DNA from: Zelonia costaricensis
Taxonomy: Eukaryota > Euglenozoa > Kinetoplastea > Trypanosomatida > Trypanosomatidae
Length of the DNA: 64,000 bases
Direction: 5' to 3'
Assembly (NCBI GenBank): GCA_030849075.1
Contig: JASAOO010003546.1
Location: 1-64,000 of the forward strand
Below are positions 49,698 through 60,116 of the stretch, piece by piece. A program made the position numbers and the translations under genes. The notes beneath the pieces are model-generated. The model ran no database searches. It was not told where the DNA came from and worked only from the letters and a program-made list of their open reading frames with translations. Positions within the stretch are counted from its first letter, which is position 1, and each line of letters begins with the position of its first letter.

Positions 49698-51097
49698 CCG
49701 CGACCTTGTGTCTGCATCTGCGGGGTGCGTTTTCTAAGATTGGCTGAACATGTGAAGCTGTGCGCCATGAACGCCCTCCACCGCTCTTTTTGTTTTCGTC
49801 ACGCCGACCACGGTGTGCAAGACGCCTGCGGTGCGGCGTCTGTTGCGGGGGAACTTGGTGATCTCTCGAGCCTTTTCGGCCCTATTCGCTGTGTGGGGAT
49901 GTGTAGCCGTGGCGGACAGCGCCGTCTCGTGCGCGTGCGGTTGCGCGTTCTCTCTTTTTCATTTCTGTTGTTGTCGCTCGAGTTTTTCTTTTCCTTTAGA
50001 CACTTGTGGCACGTCTTCTCCACAGCCTCGCCGCTGTGGGCGGGGCTGAGAAGCGCGTTGGCACGTTCCGTCGCGACCTGCAGCACAGATCTGCTTGTGT
50101 TCTCGCGCTGCTTCAGTTTATGCGGACAAGCGTTGTCGTGCGTCCGTGCGCATGCGGCGCCGCGTCGCGGTGTTCCTGTGGTGTGGACCGCCGCACGCGT
50201 TTCCGCGCAGTCGAGCTCGGCCGCGGCTACTGCACTCGCACCTAACCACACATCTACACACCTACAAGTGCTGAAGCTGTCGAGCTATGTAAACTACTGT
50301 TGGATGCCTCTGGCACACGTGTCTCTTCGCCGCACCACCTTGGTGTGGAGCGCAAGAGCCAAGAGAAAAAAAAAGAATCGCAACAACACCCACTGAAACA
50401 GCCAGGATTGACGAATAGCATACTGGTGCATGACTCACGCTGCCCACGCTCTGCCGCCTCACTTTGGCTCGTCTCTGCGCGCTGGAAACCCCTCCCCCTG
50501 CCACGTGCACACCAGAGTGCTACAGCCCGGCTATGGTGGCGCAGACGGTAGCGAAGAAACCCTACCGTGTCGCGGCTGGTCTTGAAGCTGGCCCGCTGTC
50601 GCGGACGCGTGTTGCGCCCCGCGCTCGNACGGTAGCGAAGAAACCCTACCGTGTCGCGGCTGGTCTTGAAGCTGGCCCGCTGTCGCGGACGCGTGTTGCG
50701 CCCCGCGCTCGACCCCCCCCCCCCCCCGCCCGCCCCCTCTGCTGCTTTTTTTTTGGTGGTGCGGGGAGAAGGGACGATGACGCTCCGTCGTGCGGCGTCG
50801 CCTGTTGCCTTCTCCAATGCGTGTTGCACCTCCTCTTGCACGTTTGCTTGGCACCTTCACCGATTCCGCCGCTCTTCAACGCGATTCGCAGTGGTGTCGT
50901 CGTGCGGTGCGTTGTTGTTGTCTGCACCTTACGCAGCTTGCGCCTCCCTTTGCCGGCGTGTGACAGAAGGCGCACGCGTTTGCGCAGTTCCGTGCCTGGC
51001 GCCTCGCAGCCAGCTGTCGCGAATCCCGTAGCGGGACTCGCTCCTCTCTGCGTCAGCAGCAACTAGTCCAGAATAGCGCCGTGAGCCTCGCCACGCG
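49698..51097. other. Intergenic containing an assembly join
   Basis: 1.4-kb spacer with pyrimidine-rich parts, a T run at 49985-49996, the N at 50628 between exact 83-bp repeats, and a C run at 50712-50727. No coding sequence supported. True length is probably about 84 bp shorter than shown. Confidence 0.7.
50545..50711. repeat. Exact 83-bp direct repeat separated by one N (assembly artefact)
   Basis: Bases 50545-50627 (ACGGTAGCGAAGAAACCCTA...GCGCTCG) recur without any difference at 50629-50711, with a single N between them. Two contig ends that overlap by 83 bp and were joined with a placeholder N explain this exactly. A 16-base C run immediately follows the second copy, a known cause of assembly breaks. 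Confidence 0.9.
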
Positions 51098-51655
51098 ATG
51101 CTGCAGCGCACGTCAGTGCTGTGCCGGAAGACGCTGCAGTCGTACCCGGTGGCGCCACGCATGCGCCACTACGAGCGGCGGTGGAGCAGCTCACGCACGA
51201 ACGCCTACGGCCGCGTCTTCTGGCGCACCCTGCTCAACGAGGACTTTGCACGTCCCTCCTTCTGGGTCTCTGACTTCCGCCACAAGTACCTCGCGAAGCA
51301 CGGCACGGACTACCAGGGCCGCGTGCCAGCGACGCCTGCGCCGGGCACCTACCAGGGCTTCAGCGACGTGCACAAGATCCTCGCCAACCACCCGAAGCCG
51401 CAGCGGGAGTCGCGTCACCTGCCCGTGATGCCGATGACGCCGCGCGTCGTTTACGAGCACGCGCAGGAGAAGAGCATCGACTTCGCCAAGAAGATGCACC
51501 GCGACCGCCGGCTAGTCGAGCAGCTGCGCACGCACGAGTTCTGGGGGTGGTACATGAAGCTGCAGCGCGTGCGTGGGCGGTGGTGCAAGGAGCACGGCGT
51601 GTCGAGCCGCGGCGTGTACGGTCCCGCAGTCGATGCGGCGGAGCTGTGGGGCTAG
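51098..51655 (+). CDS. Small basic, mitochondrial-looking protein, 185 aa
   Basis: ATG 51098 (MLQRTSVLCRKTLQSY) gives 185 residues. The first ~35 are basic, Ser/Arg-rich and acid-poor until about residue 25, consistent with a mitochondrial presequence. The mature part is rich in Trp, Tyr, His, Arg and Pro, including FWRTLLNEDFARPSFW, a TPAPGTYQGF turn, MPMTPRVVYEHAQEKS and a RRLVEQLRTHEFWGWY helix. It has no membrane segment. Small, basic, aromatic-rich proteins like this are common among kinetoplastid mitoribosome and respiratory-complex subunits; which one cannot be told. Codon pattern and composition make it clearly coding. Confidence 0.85.
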   Translation: MLQRTSVLCRKTLQSYPVAPRMRHYERRWSSSRTNAYGRVFWRTLLNEDFARPSFWVSDFRHKYLAKHGTDYQGRVPATPAPGTYQGFSDVHKILANHPKPQRESRHLPVMPMTPRVVYEHAQEKSIDFAKKMHRDRRLVEQLRTHEFWGWYMKLQRVRGRWCKEHGVSSRGVYGPAVDAAELWG

Positions 51656-52437
51656 TTGTGCCAGCCTGTTGGTGCCCCTGTTGTTAAACCAGCGATGCGT
51701 TGGTTGGCTGGCTCGCTGGCTCGTTGACTGGTCTTGTTGACCCCCTTTGTTCTCGGTCGCTGTTGTGGCCGCTCCTCCCTCTCCCACATCCCCACCTCTT
51801 CACCCGTGCTTCCTCAGCCACAGCGTAAGAAGAACGAATGACCGCAAAGATGCGCACCAAGAAAGAGGGGAACCATCATGAGAAGAAAGCCCTGTGTGTC
51901 TTCAGTGTGCCACAGCTTGCACAGACACTCACACACACACACACACATACGTGAGAATGGTATAGCGGTCCGATGTTGAGGCGGCACAGCCCGCTAGCAT
52001 GGAGGCTCGGTGTTGCCGGCACCGTCCTCGGCCAGCCCTCGCGGGCTGTGCCGGTCTTGCTTCCACTTGTCGTGCGACGTAGAGGCTCACGCGCTGCACG
52101 CCTTCCCTCGCCGAGTCACCCCGTGTGCGTCGCGGACCGAGGCTCTCACGTCAAAGCGGCGGATCAGCTGGCCGCACGCATCTTCCTCTTTCCCTCCCTC
52201 ACCCCGCCCCGCTCCCTTCCCCTCCATCGTTGCCTTTTCTTGCTGACCGCGTACGGCCCTCTCCGCAGAGAGTAACACGCACACACGCACACACACACAC
52301 ACCAGCGGAACGCGTTTTCCACGCGCTCGAGCCCCGCGTACCTCCCCGCTCCTTCTTCGAGCCCGCGACTCACTCGCTTCTGTGCCAGAAGACCACTCTC
52401 TCTCTCTCAGCACGAGCGGCAGAAAAACAAACAGAGA
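51656..52437. other. Intergenic
   Basis: Contains a TTGGTTGGCTGGCTCGCTGG-like repeat at 51696-51730, a CA repeat at 51929-51947 and another at 52288-52301. The segment 52391-52410 is the acceptor of the Sas10 gene. No coding sequence supported. Confidence 0.7.
52391..52410 (+). promoter_or_regulatory. CT-repeat splice acceptor of the Sas10 gene
   Basis: GACCACTCTCTCTCTCTCAG ends in an AG at 52409-52410, 27 nt before the ATG; a very clear trans-splice acceptor. Confidence 0.65.
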
Positions 52438-54117
52438 ATGCCTCGCGGTCAGAAGGGCGGAAAGAAGCGGTCACGCAAGGAGGCGGGCGACCACATCATC
52501 GAAGACCTCGACCTCGACGTCGACGACGCCGCCGTGCACGCCGACGACGACGATGTTGTGCACAACCGGCGGAGCCGCAAGGCCACCCGCGAGGACGGCG
52601 TCGGCGAGGAGGACATGTTCACGGTGCTGCCATCCGACGCGCACCGCCTCGACGGCTACGGCGACGACGAGCACGGCGGCTTCCAGGAGGAGGAGGAGCT
52701 CGCGGTGGTGACGGAGAAGGGACTGCGGAAGCGAACCGCCGAGGAGGACTTCGACGTGGCCGGCGTCTCGATTGCGAACGTCTCGGCTCGCCGCGACGCC
52801 GCGGCGGCCGCTCGGAGGAGTGCACTGGACACGCTGGACGCGGCCCCAGTGATCGAGGCTGTGGAGCGCGACTTTGCCGCCCTGACGACGTCGGAGCGCT
52901 TGGCCGTGCTCAAGAAGGAGTCGCCGGAGCTGATGAAGCTGCTGGAGGACCTGAAGACGTACATGGCCGAGGTCAAGGCGCTTGCCCAGCCGCTGCACGA
53001 GCTGCTCTATGAGCGCAAAGTCTCCGCCTCGGACAAGAACCTGGTCTCCTTCCTAGAAACCAAGGTGCAGCTGATGCTCAGCTACTGCATGCATGTCACC
53101 TTCTACCTGCTGCTCAAGTCGGAGGGGCGCAAGGTGGCCGGGCACCCGGTTATTGACCACCTCGTGGAGATCCGCGTCTACCTGGAGAAGATGTGGCCGC
53201 TAGAGGAGAAGCTGCAGTACTCGCTGAACCGCCTCCTCAGCGGCAAGTCGACGGCGGCCGCGCACCTGGGCGAGCTGCGCCCCCTGCAGTCGGGCGAGGG
53301 CGGCGTCTTCGAGGCGTCACGTGCGGCGCACAACACCGAAGCCCGCGAGCGCCGTCAGCAGCTGCGCCACGTGAAGGAGGCCGAGGAGCTGGAGCGCGAG
53401 GAGCAGGCAGCCATGACTCGCGTGCGCACCAAGAAGGCGTCGACGCTGAACAACAGCAACACCGTCAGCTCCGCCATCGCCCCTATCAGCTACCAGGAGG
53501 ACGAGGACCAGTTCTTCGCCCGCCTCACCGGCGGCGCCGCCGCCGACGACGACGACGAGGCGGACGGCGAGGCGGGGCTGTCGCTGATGGAGGTGCTGTG
53601 TCGCCGCCAGAAGAAGGCTGGCGACATGCTGGGCCGTCAGCGCGGTGCGAAGCGGACCGCCAAGGCAGCCGCGCGCGACTCGGACGACGACGGCGCGGCG
53701 TCGGGGGAGGAGGAGGAGGTGGGGGGCGGCGACTTCGATTTCGATGACGGCGCCGACGACGACGTGGACGAGGGCGACGCGGACGGCGACTTCGAGGACG
53801 TCTGGGCGGAGGACCGGGCTCGCAGGGCGGCGGAGTCGTCGCGCAAGGCGGCCTCGGCGGCCGACGCGGCGGCCCGTCGCCCGGCGCAGGAGGAGGTGGA
53901 CCGCCGCAAGGCTGGTAAAAAGATCGAGTCGCACCGCGGTCTCACCAAGGCCCGGCCGAAGGACCGCAAGAACCCGCGCGTGGCGCAGCGCCGCAAGTAC
54001 GAGCGTGGCATACAGGTGCAGAAGAGCCAGTCGCGCAGCTTCCAGCCCGAGCCGGAGGGCGGCTTCGTCGGTGTGCGGGCGATGCGGCCAGGTGTGGTGC
54101 GCGGCACCAAGCTGTAA
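52438..54117 (+). CDS. SAS10: Sas10/Utp3, U3 snoRNP ribosome-biogenesis protein, 559 aa
   Basis: Sas10/Utp3 is a nucleolar component of the small-subunit processome needed for 18S rRNA maturation. ATG 52438 gives 559 residues. Seen: a basic start (MPRGQKGGKKRSRKE), acidic Asp/Glu-rich stretches (about 20-100), the Sas10/Utp3/C1D helical domain (about 138-267, with the conserved VLKKESPELMKLLEDLK motif and HPVIDHLVEIRVYLEK), further acidic/basic linkers (about 360-470), and the Sas10 C-terminal domain (about 490-559). The last has GLTKARPKDRKNPRV, the RRKYE block and the terminal RPGVVRGTKL, all strong hallmarks. No feature is missing. Its acidic segments may be phosphorylated. The gene lies in the plus array with no functional partner adjacent. 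Confidence 0.95.
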   Translation: MPRGQKGGKKRSRKEAGDHIIEDLDLDVDDAAVHADDDDVVHNRRSRKATREDGVGEEDMFTVLPSDAHRLDGYGDDEHGGFQEEEELAVVTEKGLRKRTAEEDFDVAGVSIANVSARRDAAAAARRSALDTLDAAPVIEAVERDFAALTTSERLAVLKKESPELMKLLEDLKTYMAEVKALAQPLHELLYERKVSASDKNLVSFLETKVQLMLSYCMHVTFYLLLKSEGRKVAGHPVIDHLVEIRVYLEKMWPLEEKLQYSLNRLLSGKSTAAAHLGELRPLQSGEGGVFEASRAAHNTEARERRQQLRHVKEAEELEREEQAAMTRVRTKKASTLNNSNTVSSAIAPISYQEDEDQFFARLTGGAAADDDDEADGEAGLSLMEVLCRRQKKAGDMLGRQRGAKRTAKAAARDSDDDGAASGEEEEVGGGDFDFDDGADDDVDEGDADGDFEDVWAEDRARRAAESSRKAASAADAAARRPAQEEVDRRKAGKKIESHRGLTKARPKDRKNPRVAQRRKYERGIQVQKSQSRSFQPEPEGGFVGVRAMRPGVVRGTKL

Positions 54118-55872
54118 CACGCCAGCCTGCAGTTGTTGTTTTCCGCCTGCTCCTGCTCCTGCGGCCCGTGCTGTGGGTGTGCAGTGGCGCTGCTGCGCGA
54201 GAGGCCGGCTGGTCGCCTGCCTGCAGCAGACACGCGCGGCAGCGTGGCGTCCCTCCCCTCTTTCCCCGCCCGGCGCGCTGCCACGCGGGTTCACGCCACA
54301 CCACGAGCAGGGCACAAGGGGGGGGGGAGCAGCAGGATCTGCCAGGAGTGCAGTCCGCTTCTGCTGCCGCTGCTGCTGCATTTGTTGTTTGTGCGTGCGT
54401 GGTTGCCACTTGCGTCTTCGCACCTCTTCGCTCTTTTCGCGTGCGTGTGTGCGTGCGTCAGCTTCGCCACCCACCCCGTGCCGTGTGACGTGGCCAGGCG
54501 ACACCCACCCCGTCTCCTCGACCTGCCTCTCCCTCTTGCCCTTTTTCCCTATGCGATTAACACAGGCGACTAAAACTAAGGCATCTGGTGTCCCCCGTTG
54601 CTCCTCTCTCTTTCAGGAACGTCATCTACTCCACCGTGCGTGTGTGTGTGTGTCTTCCTACCTTGCTTGTGGCGTGGCGAGTGTCGTCACTGTTGTGATG
54701 CTCCGTGCCCCTCTCTCCCCCTCCAGTCTCGGTCTCGTGTGTCGCGCTGAACAGGCCGCCCATCATGAGGGTTGAGGGAGACGGCGGCGGGGATTCTTTT
54801 TTGGGCACCCTCGTGTGGATGTCGGCTGCGCATCCGAGGTGCGGGGTGCAGTAATCACTGGTTAAGCTTCACCCCCTTCGCACTGCGTAACTCACGCGTG
54901 TCCAGAAAACAACAACAGCAAAGGAGCCGACAAGACACCAAACACATGCGGCCTAAGTCGCGTGCTCTGCGCATGCTGCACAGAGGAGGGAGAACGGGGA
55001 GTATGCCTGCACGCCGGTAACACCGTCGTCCCCTCTCGAGGGACGATGCCGACGTCCTCGTGTGGCAACCACAACCGCGCCTTCTTTTTTTTTTGTACGC
55101 GTGGACGCCCCCCCTCTTTGTCTTGACTCTCGTTGCACCCCCCTCCCTCGATGCGCGAGATGCAAAACGGTGCACACCCCACAGCAGTGGTACGCCGCTG
55201 GCTTCTTCCTTTTTTTTTCTGGGCTTCCGTGATGGCATCCTGGCGTGCGCACGGACCGGTCTCCGCCCACTGAACCGACCTCCACCCCTCTTCCGCTCTC
55301 TTTTACCTGCGCCTCTTGTTCCGTGTTTTCCGTCATTCCTTGGCTGCGCGCTCGCACATACACACAAAACACCCCCCCCCTCACACACACACCCATGCAC
55401 ACCCACACATCTTACGTCTTGTTGCTTGAACACCTTCACGTGCAAAACAAACGAACCACCGTAGCCTCGCACCCTCTCTTTCCTCCTGACAAGCACAGTG
55501 AGCAACAACTCCACTTTAGATCTCATCATCATCACCGCCACGGCCTTACCCCACCGCGCCAGCTTGTCACTATTCAGCTTTTGTTTCTCTTCATTGCAGC
55601 ACCCCACCATCCTCACCCCCACCCCCATCCCCGCTCCCTCAAATAACAAATCAACCACATAGAAGGCGACGCGATCACGGAGACTGGCAACGCGGTGGGT
55701 CACAAGCAGAGCCCCCCGCTTACCGCCTTCTGTTGGCCAAACACAAGCCCGGTCTAGCTCCGCGGCGGCACCCACACACACACACACAGACATTCTGCGG
55801 GAAGTTGAGAAGGAAAGGAATAACAGGATTATCGCCGAGCGAGTGACACACGCACGCAACACTAGTGCGGCA
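54118..55872. other. 1.75-kb intergenic
   Basis: Spacer with CTG-rich segments near 54357-54385, GT run at 54638-54654, T runs at 55085-55094 and 55209-55219, C run at 55371-55380, and CA-rich DNA at 55380-55410 and 55770-55790. No coding sequence supported. Confidence 0.7.
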
Positions 55873-57642
55873 ATGTCAACCGGGGGCGGAGAGCTGGAGC
55901 GGGCCAAGGCCCTGCTGGCGCGGGAGCGGCGGAGCATCGGCCTGGTCCATCAGCCGGTCCGCACCACGCTGCTGTTTCTCTCGTACAGTATCCAGGGTGC
56001 GGTGCACTACACGGAGGCAGCGCTCAGCCGGCCGATCGTGAAGGCGGTGCTGCTGCCGCTGGCCGTGACGCTGTGCCTCATGTCCTACTACGTCGTGCCG
56101 TCCCCGGCGGCGGCCGTGTTCGCCGCCGTGGACGCCGACCGGGACGGCCTCGTGACGGCGCAGGAGGTGGATGCGTACTACGCGGCGGTGCTGCCACGGT
56201 CGGTCCGCCGCACCCCTGCAGCGGGGCTCTTCGGCGACGGCGGCGCAGCCGCCAACGCGACGGAGTTCGCGGCGTGGTGGACATCGGGCGCGGCAGACGC
56301 ACAGTGGTACCGCGCGGTCACGGGCCACGGCTGGTGGCGCGAGGTGGAGTACTGGCTGGCGGATGCTCTGTACTGGGTGGTGCTTGGCGTGCTCTCATCC
56401 ATCGGCCTCGGCACCGGCATGCACTCGGGGCTGTTCTTCCTCTTCCCGCACATCTACCGCACCTGCGCGGCAATGCAGAGCTGCGGCAATGCGAAGTTCT
56501 GGACGTACCCAACCAACTTTTTCTACGGGCCGCGCGAGCGCCTTTTCGTCTGCCTGGCGCCGGACGCGGCGCCGGAGCTGGCGGCGAGCCGCATGTCGCT
56601 GCTGCAGTACCTCGTCAAGGTGGTGCCGGCGTGCATGTTGTGGGGCGCCGGCACGGCCATGGGTGAGGTGCCGCCGTACGCTCTGAGCTACGCGGCCGCC
56701 CTCCAGGGCCGCCACGAGGACGACCTGCAGGAGTCTGCTGCGGCGTACGACATGATGTCGCTGGCGACGAACTGGACGCTGCAGAAGGTGCGCCGGTACG
56801 GGTTCTGGGCGATTTTGCTGCTCGCCGCGTGGCCGAACATGGCCTACGACCTGTGCGGCATGGCGTGCGGCCAGTTCCTGATGCCCTTCTCCACGTTCTT
56901 CTCCGCCACCCTTATCGGCAAGGCTGTCATCAAGGTGAATCTTCAGGCCGTCTTCTTCATCGTGCTCTTCTCTGGCGACGTGATTGAGCAAATCATGCAG
57001 CGCATCGGCGCCAGCGCGGCCAGCGTGCTGCCGGCCTTCCTGCACGTCGACAGTGCAGTCGAGAAGGCGCTGGCGGCCGTCGTGCGGGCGCGTGAGAGCA
57101 TCGCAAAGCGGGCCAGCAGCGGCGATCAGTTCGCTGCCGCTGCCGCCGGCGCTGTCGAGGACGCAGAGGCGGAGTCGGAGTCGATTCTGGTGTTGGCGAT
57201 GCACTGGTTTGTGGTGGGCAGCGTCGTGTGGTTCGGCAAGTCCATCATCGAGTCCTTTGCCCGCTCCGAACAGGAGCGCCGCGACGAGGACGCGCTCTTC
57301 GAGCTCGAGATGGCGCTGCGTCGGCGGCACACGAGTCCGGTTCCAGTGACGCCGCGCGAGTTTCATGAGATGCTCGCCGCCGCCAAGGCGGAGGCGCAGA
57401 GCAGCCAGGGCGGCATCGCACATGCGGCGATGCAGTACAGCCGCCTCAGTCTTGCAGCGGCGGCCGCGCTCGTTGCGTGGGGGCTGTACGCCCGCCAGAG
57501 CAGCTTCGTCTCGCTAGGGTTGACGCTTCTTCTTCACCGCTACCTAGATCAGCAGCTTGGCGCCAATGCGGCGACACGCACGGGCATGCGGCGCACCCTT
57601 CGCGTGGCCCTGCTCGCTTCTGTGGCCTACTTCTATGCCTGA
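55873..57642 (+). CDS. VMP1: VMP1-like autophagy/ER membrane protein with EF-hand insert, 589 aa
   Basis: VMP1 is an ER multispanning protein of the DedA/SNARE-associated superfamily, with lipid-scramblase activity, needed for autophagosome formation and ER contact-site control. The start is ATG 55873; an in-frame GTG ten codons earlier is ignored. Family landmarks are clear: LWGAGTAMGEVPPY (256-269), then MAYDLCGMACGQFLMPF followed by FFSATLIGKAVIKV (about 323-354), as in animal and plant VMP1. Hydrophobic helices flank these (about 50-75, 165-190, 310-330). Unusual: between the first helix and the core lies a perfect EF-hand loop DADRDGLVTAQE (residues 87-98), suggesting calcium control. 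A C-terminal extension with another membrane pair (from about 430) adds roughly 180 residues beyond the animal length. Confidence 0.92.
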   Translation: MSTGGGELERAKALLARERRSIGLVHQPVRTTLLFLSYSIQGAVHYTEAALSRPIVKAVLLPLAVTLCLMSYYVVPSPAAAVFAAVDADRDGLVTAQEVDAYYAAVLPRSVRRTPAAGLFGDGGAAANATEFAAWWTSGAADAQWYRAVTGHGWWREVEYWLADALYWVVLGVLSSIGLGTGMHSGLFFLFPHIYRTCAAMQSCGNAKFWTYPTNFFYGPRERLFVCLAPDAAPELAASRMSLLQYLVKVVPACMLWGAGTAMGEVPPYALSYAAALQGRHEDDLQESAAAYDMMSLATNWTLQKVRRYGFWAILLLAAWPNMAYDLCGMACGQFLMPFSTFFSATLIGKAVIKVNLQAVFFIVLFSGDVIEQIMQRIGASAASVLPAFLHVDSAVEKALAAVVRARESIAKRASSGDQFAAAAAGAVEDAEAESESILVLAMHWFVVGSVVWFGKSIIESFARSEQERRDEDALFELEMALRRRHTSPVPVTPREFHEMLAAAKAEAQSSQGGIAHAAMQYSRLSLAAAAALVAWGLYARQSSFVSLGLTLLLHRYLDQQLGANAATRTGMRRTLRVALLASVAYFYA

Positions 57643-58879
57643 GGCGTTAAGGGACGTGGGGAGGGGGAAGGGGGGGCTGCACGTGCATCTTGTTGGCAGC
57701 GTTGATGGTGAGGCGAGTCGAGAGTCTGCGCCTGTTGGGGTGTGGCGCGTGCCTGGTGCACGACACTCTCGTGCGTGGGGAGGGTGAATGGGAGGCGCGG
57801 AGGAGGGGTGAGGGCGAGGCTGCGAGGCGGGGCTGGGGTTTGTGAGCGAGAAGGGGGACCGACGTTGGGAGAGAAGGGTGGAGGAGGGCGACTGGCGTTC
57901 GTGCGCTCGCCTGTTTCTCCCAGAGTCTCGCTGCGGTCTGCCTTCCGGCTTGCCCCCTCGTTGCGGCCTCTGTTGCGGTTTGTCTTTACGGAGCGTGTCG
58001 TGCCCGTCTCGAACACCCCCCCCTCCCCTCCCCTCCCCCCATACACGTACACACGAACTCATACGGGCGGTTGTTCTGTGTATTTTGGTGCCTCCCGTCA
58101 TCTTCTTTTTTTTCTCTTTTGTCGCCCCCGCCCCTTCAGCAACCTCACCCGTGCCAGCTCCCACGTGAGCTACCTCGATGCCCCTCCCTCTTTTCCCCCA
58201 CATCGTACCGCGCACCCCCTCCCCCTCTTTCTGCCCTTCCCGCCGTGCCAGCACGGGCCGCGCAGACGCCGTGCGCTCGCTTTCCTCTGTCTCGCTCGCC
58301 TCGCTTGTGCACGTCACACCCGGCGGCTCGAACAACACCAAGACCACAGAAAGCGGGGACAGCACGAAGATGGAGAGGGAAGGCGGTGGGGCTGACGTTG
58401 TGTTCAGCTTACCCAGCGCGTTGGCGTGGCGCACCCCTGACCTTTTCCCTTCGCCGCCGCCCCACCCCCCACTGTCCTCGGTCACGCCCTGCGTGGCTTG
58501 CTGTGTCTTTGAATCGGAGGAAATACCAGAAGGCGTACCCGCTGCGTGGCGCCCCGCGTCGGCGTCCTGCTGGCGTGGCGTTGAGTACTCCTCGCGCCGT
58601 CCTGCTGAGTCGCCTCTACGGTGCTGCGTGCTTCACTTGCACTTCCCAACTTGCACAGATGTGCTTCGGATGTCGCGCAGCTTCTTCGTTCCCCTGCACG
58701 CAGCTCTTCTTCCCGTCACCTCGCTACGCCTCTCCCCTCGTGCTCGTTGACGAACCACCTTCACACTCATGGACACGTCTCTAGATTCCCACGGCGAGCT
58801 CGCACGTTGTCCGCTTCCGTCTCCCACGTGATCGACCCGCCGTCGCTTCCAGATTGCCACACGGTGCTTTGGCCTCGAC
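57643..58879. other. 1.24-kb intergenic
   Basis: G-rich segment at 57656-57680, then C/T-rich sequence including the C run at 58014-58030 and a T run at 58105-58114. The region 58811-58852 supplies the acceptor (TCGCTTCCAG, AG at 58851-58852) for the next gene. No coding sequence supported. Confidence 0.7.
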
Positions 58880-59662
58880 ATGGACCCGCAAGCGGTGTTG
58901 GAGTCGCTCGCGACGGAGAAGGGCGTCGCCCTCACAAGGCTCGATGAGATCAGCACCCGGTTTTCGCAGTCCGCCAAGGTGGCCTGCTGTGGTGGCCTCA
59001 TGACGCGCCTCGTCACGGAGAGTGCGGCGGACTCGACGGTGCTGCTGCGCGATGGGAGCGGGTCCTGCTACTGCGCCCTGCACGGCGACATCACGCACCG
59101 CTACCCCGACGTCCTCACCACCGGCGCGCTGCTGCTCTTCACCGACGTCACCGTGCTCGTCGTGTCCTCGAAGGTGCCGCCGATGTTGATTGCGTGCCTG
59201 CAGAATCTTGCTGGACTCCTGCTGCCAGAGGAGGCGAGCAGCGCGGCCGCTGCTGCTGCTGTAGCTGTTGCCGCCGCCGGAGGCGGGGCACCTTTCCAGC
59301 GAAGTACGGGTGGTGCTGGCACATGCGCCGCTGCAGCTGCTGCCACGACGTCCACGGTGGCGTACCCAGGCCTGGCCCCCGCCGGCGTCGACACGTGGCC
59401 GGTCGACCTCAGCGGCGCACGCCGACACGACCGTGACGAGACAGACACCTTCAACCAGGGGGACAGCTACGCCGAGCCGAATGGCCTCGCTAACTCCCAC
59501 GTTCGGCCGCCACCTGCGCGGGTGGGCGAGCATGGGGGTGAGGCGGCGGCCCCTGCCGACAAGCGCACGCGCACGGAGGGCGTGCGTGGTGCGCCTGCGC
59601 CGGTTGCGGAGGTGAACGACGAGGATGACGTAGACTGTCTCGAGCTTGCAGACGACTTGTGA
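58880..59662 (+). CDS. OB-fold protein resembling HROB (C17orf53), 260 aa
   Basis: ATG 58880 (MDPQAVLES) lies 28 nt after a good acceptor. Residues about 33-116 read as a five-stranded OB fold: VACCGGLMTRLVT, then TVLLRDGSGSCYCALHGDI, HRYPDVLTTGALLLFTDVTVLVV and a final Leu-rich strand ending in LQNLAGLL. The LRDGSG...ALHxxI...YPxxL..GALLLFxDVTV order closely matches the OB fold of animal HROB, which recruits the MCM8-MCM9 helicase in homologous recombination; the match is from memory of that pattern. The remaining ~145 residues are Ala/Gly/Pro-rich and disordered, ending in an acidic EVNDEDDVDCLELADDL tail. An RPA-like ssDNA-binding role is the broader alternative. Confidence 0.82.
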   Translation: MDPQAVLESLATEKGVALTRLDEISTRFSQSAKVACCGGLMTRLVTESAADSTVLLRDGSGSCYCALHGDITHRYPDVLTTGALLLFTDVTVLVVSSKVPPMLIACLQNLAGLLLPEEASSAAAAAAVAVAAAGGGAPFQRSTGGAGTCAAAAAATTSTVAYPGLAPAGVDTWPVDLSGARRHDRDETDTFNQGDSYAEPNGLANSHVRPPPARVGEHGGEAAAPADKRTRTEGVRGAPAPVAEVNDEDDVDCLELADDL

Positions 59663-60081
59663 GCACGACATCCGTGGAGCGGTCTACCACCACAACGGAC
59701 GCCGCAACCGGAGGCGGAAGTGGAGGAGGGGCCTTGACAGGGAAGTGAAGTGTCAGTGGATGAGGAGGGCATAGTGCGTGCTGTGAAGCTCTCCCCGTTT
59801 CTCCCACTCCACCCACCCCCCGCTACTCCTTCAACCCCCCCCTCCCCGAACTGGACTCTCCTGCTACTGCTGCTGTTGTTCACGCGAACGCGGTGAAGAC
59901 GGAAAAGGAAAAACAAACAAACAAACACCACAGCTGATACCCGTATCGGATGTACAGGGGGTAGTGGTGGAGTGGAGTACCATGAGCCTTCGCCGCTTCT
60001 TGGCGGTTTGGCGTGGCGCTGGCACACGGGCGGAGAAGCGTGGATGAAGAAGTCAAGTGGGGGTCCCTCGTCGTGGCGTAG

Positions 60082-60116
<35 letters not shown>

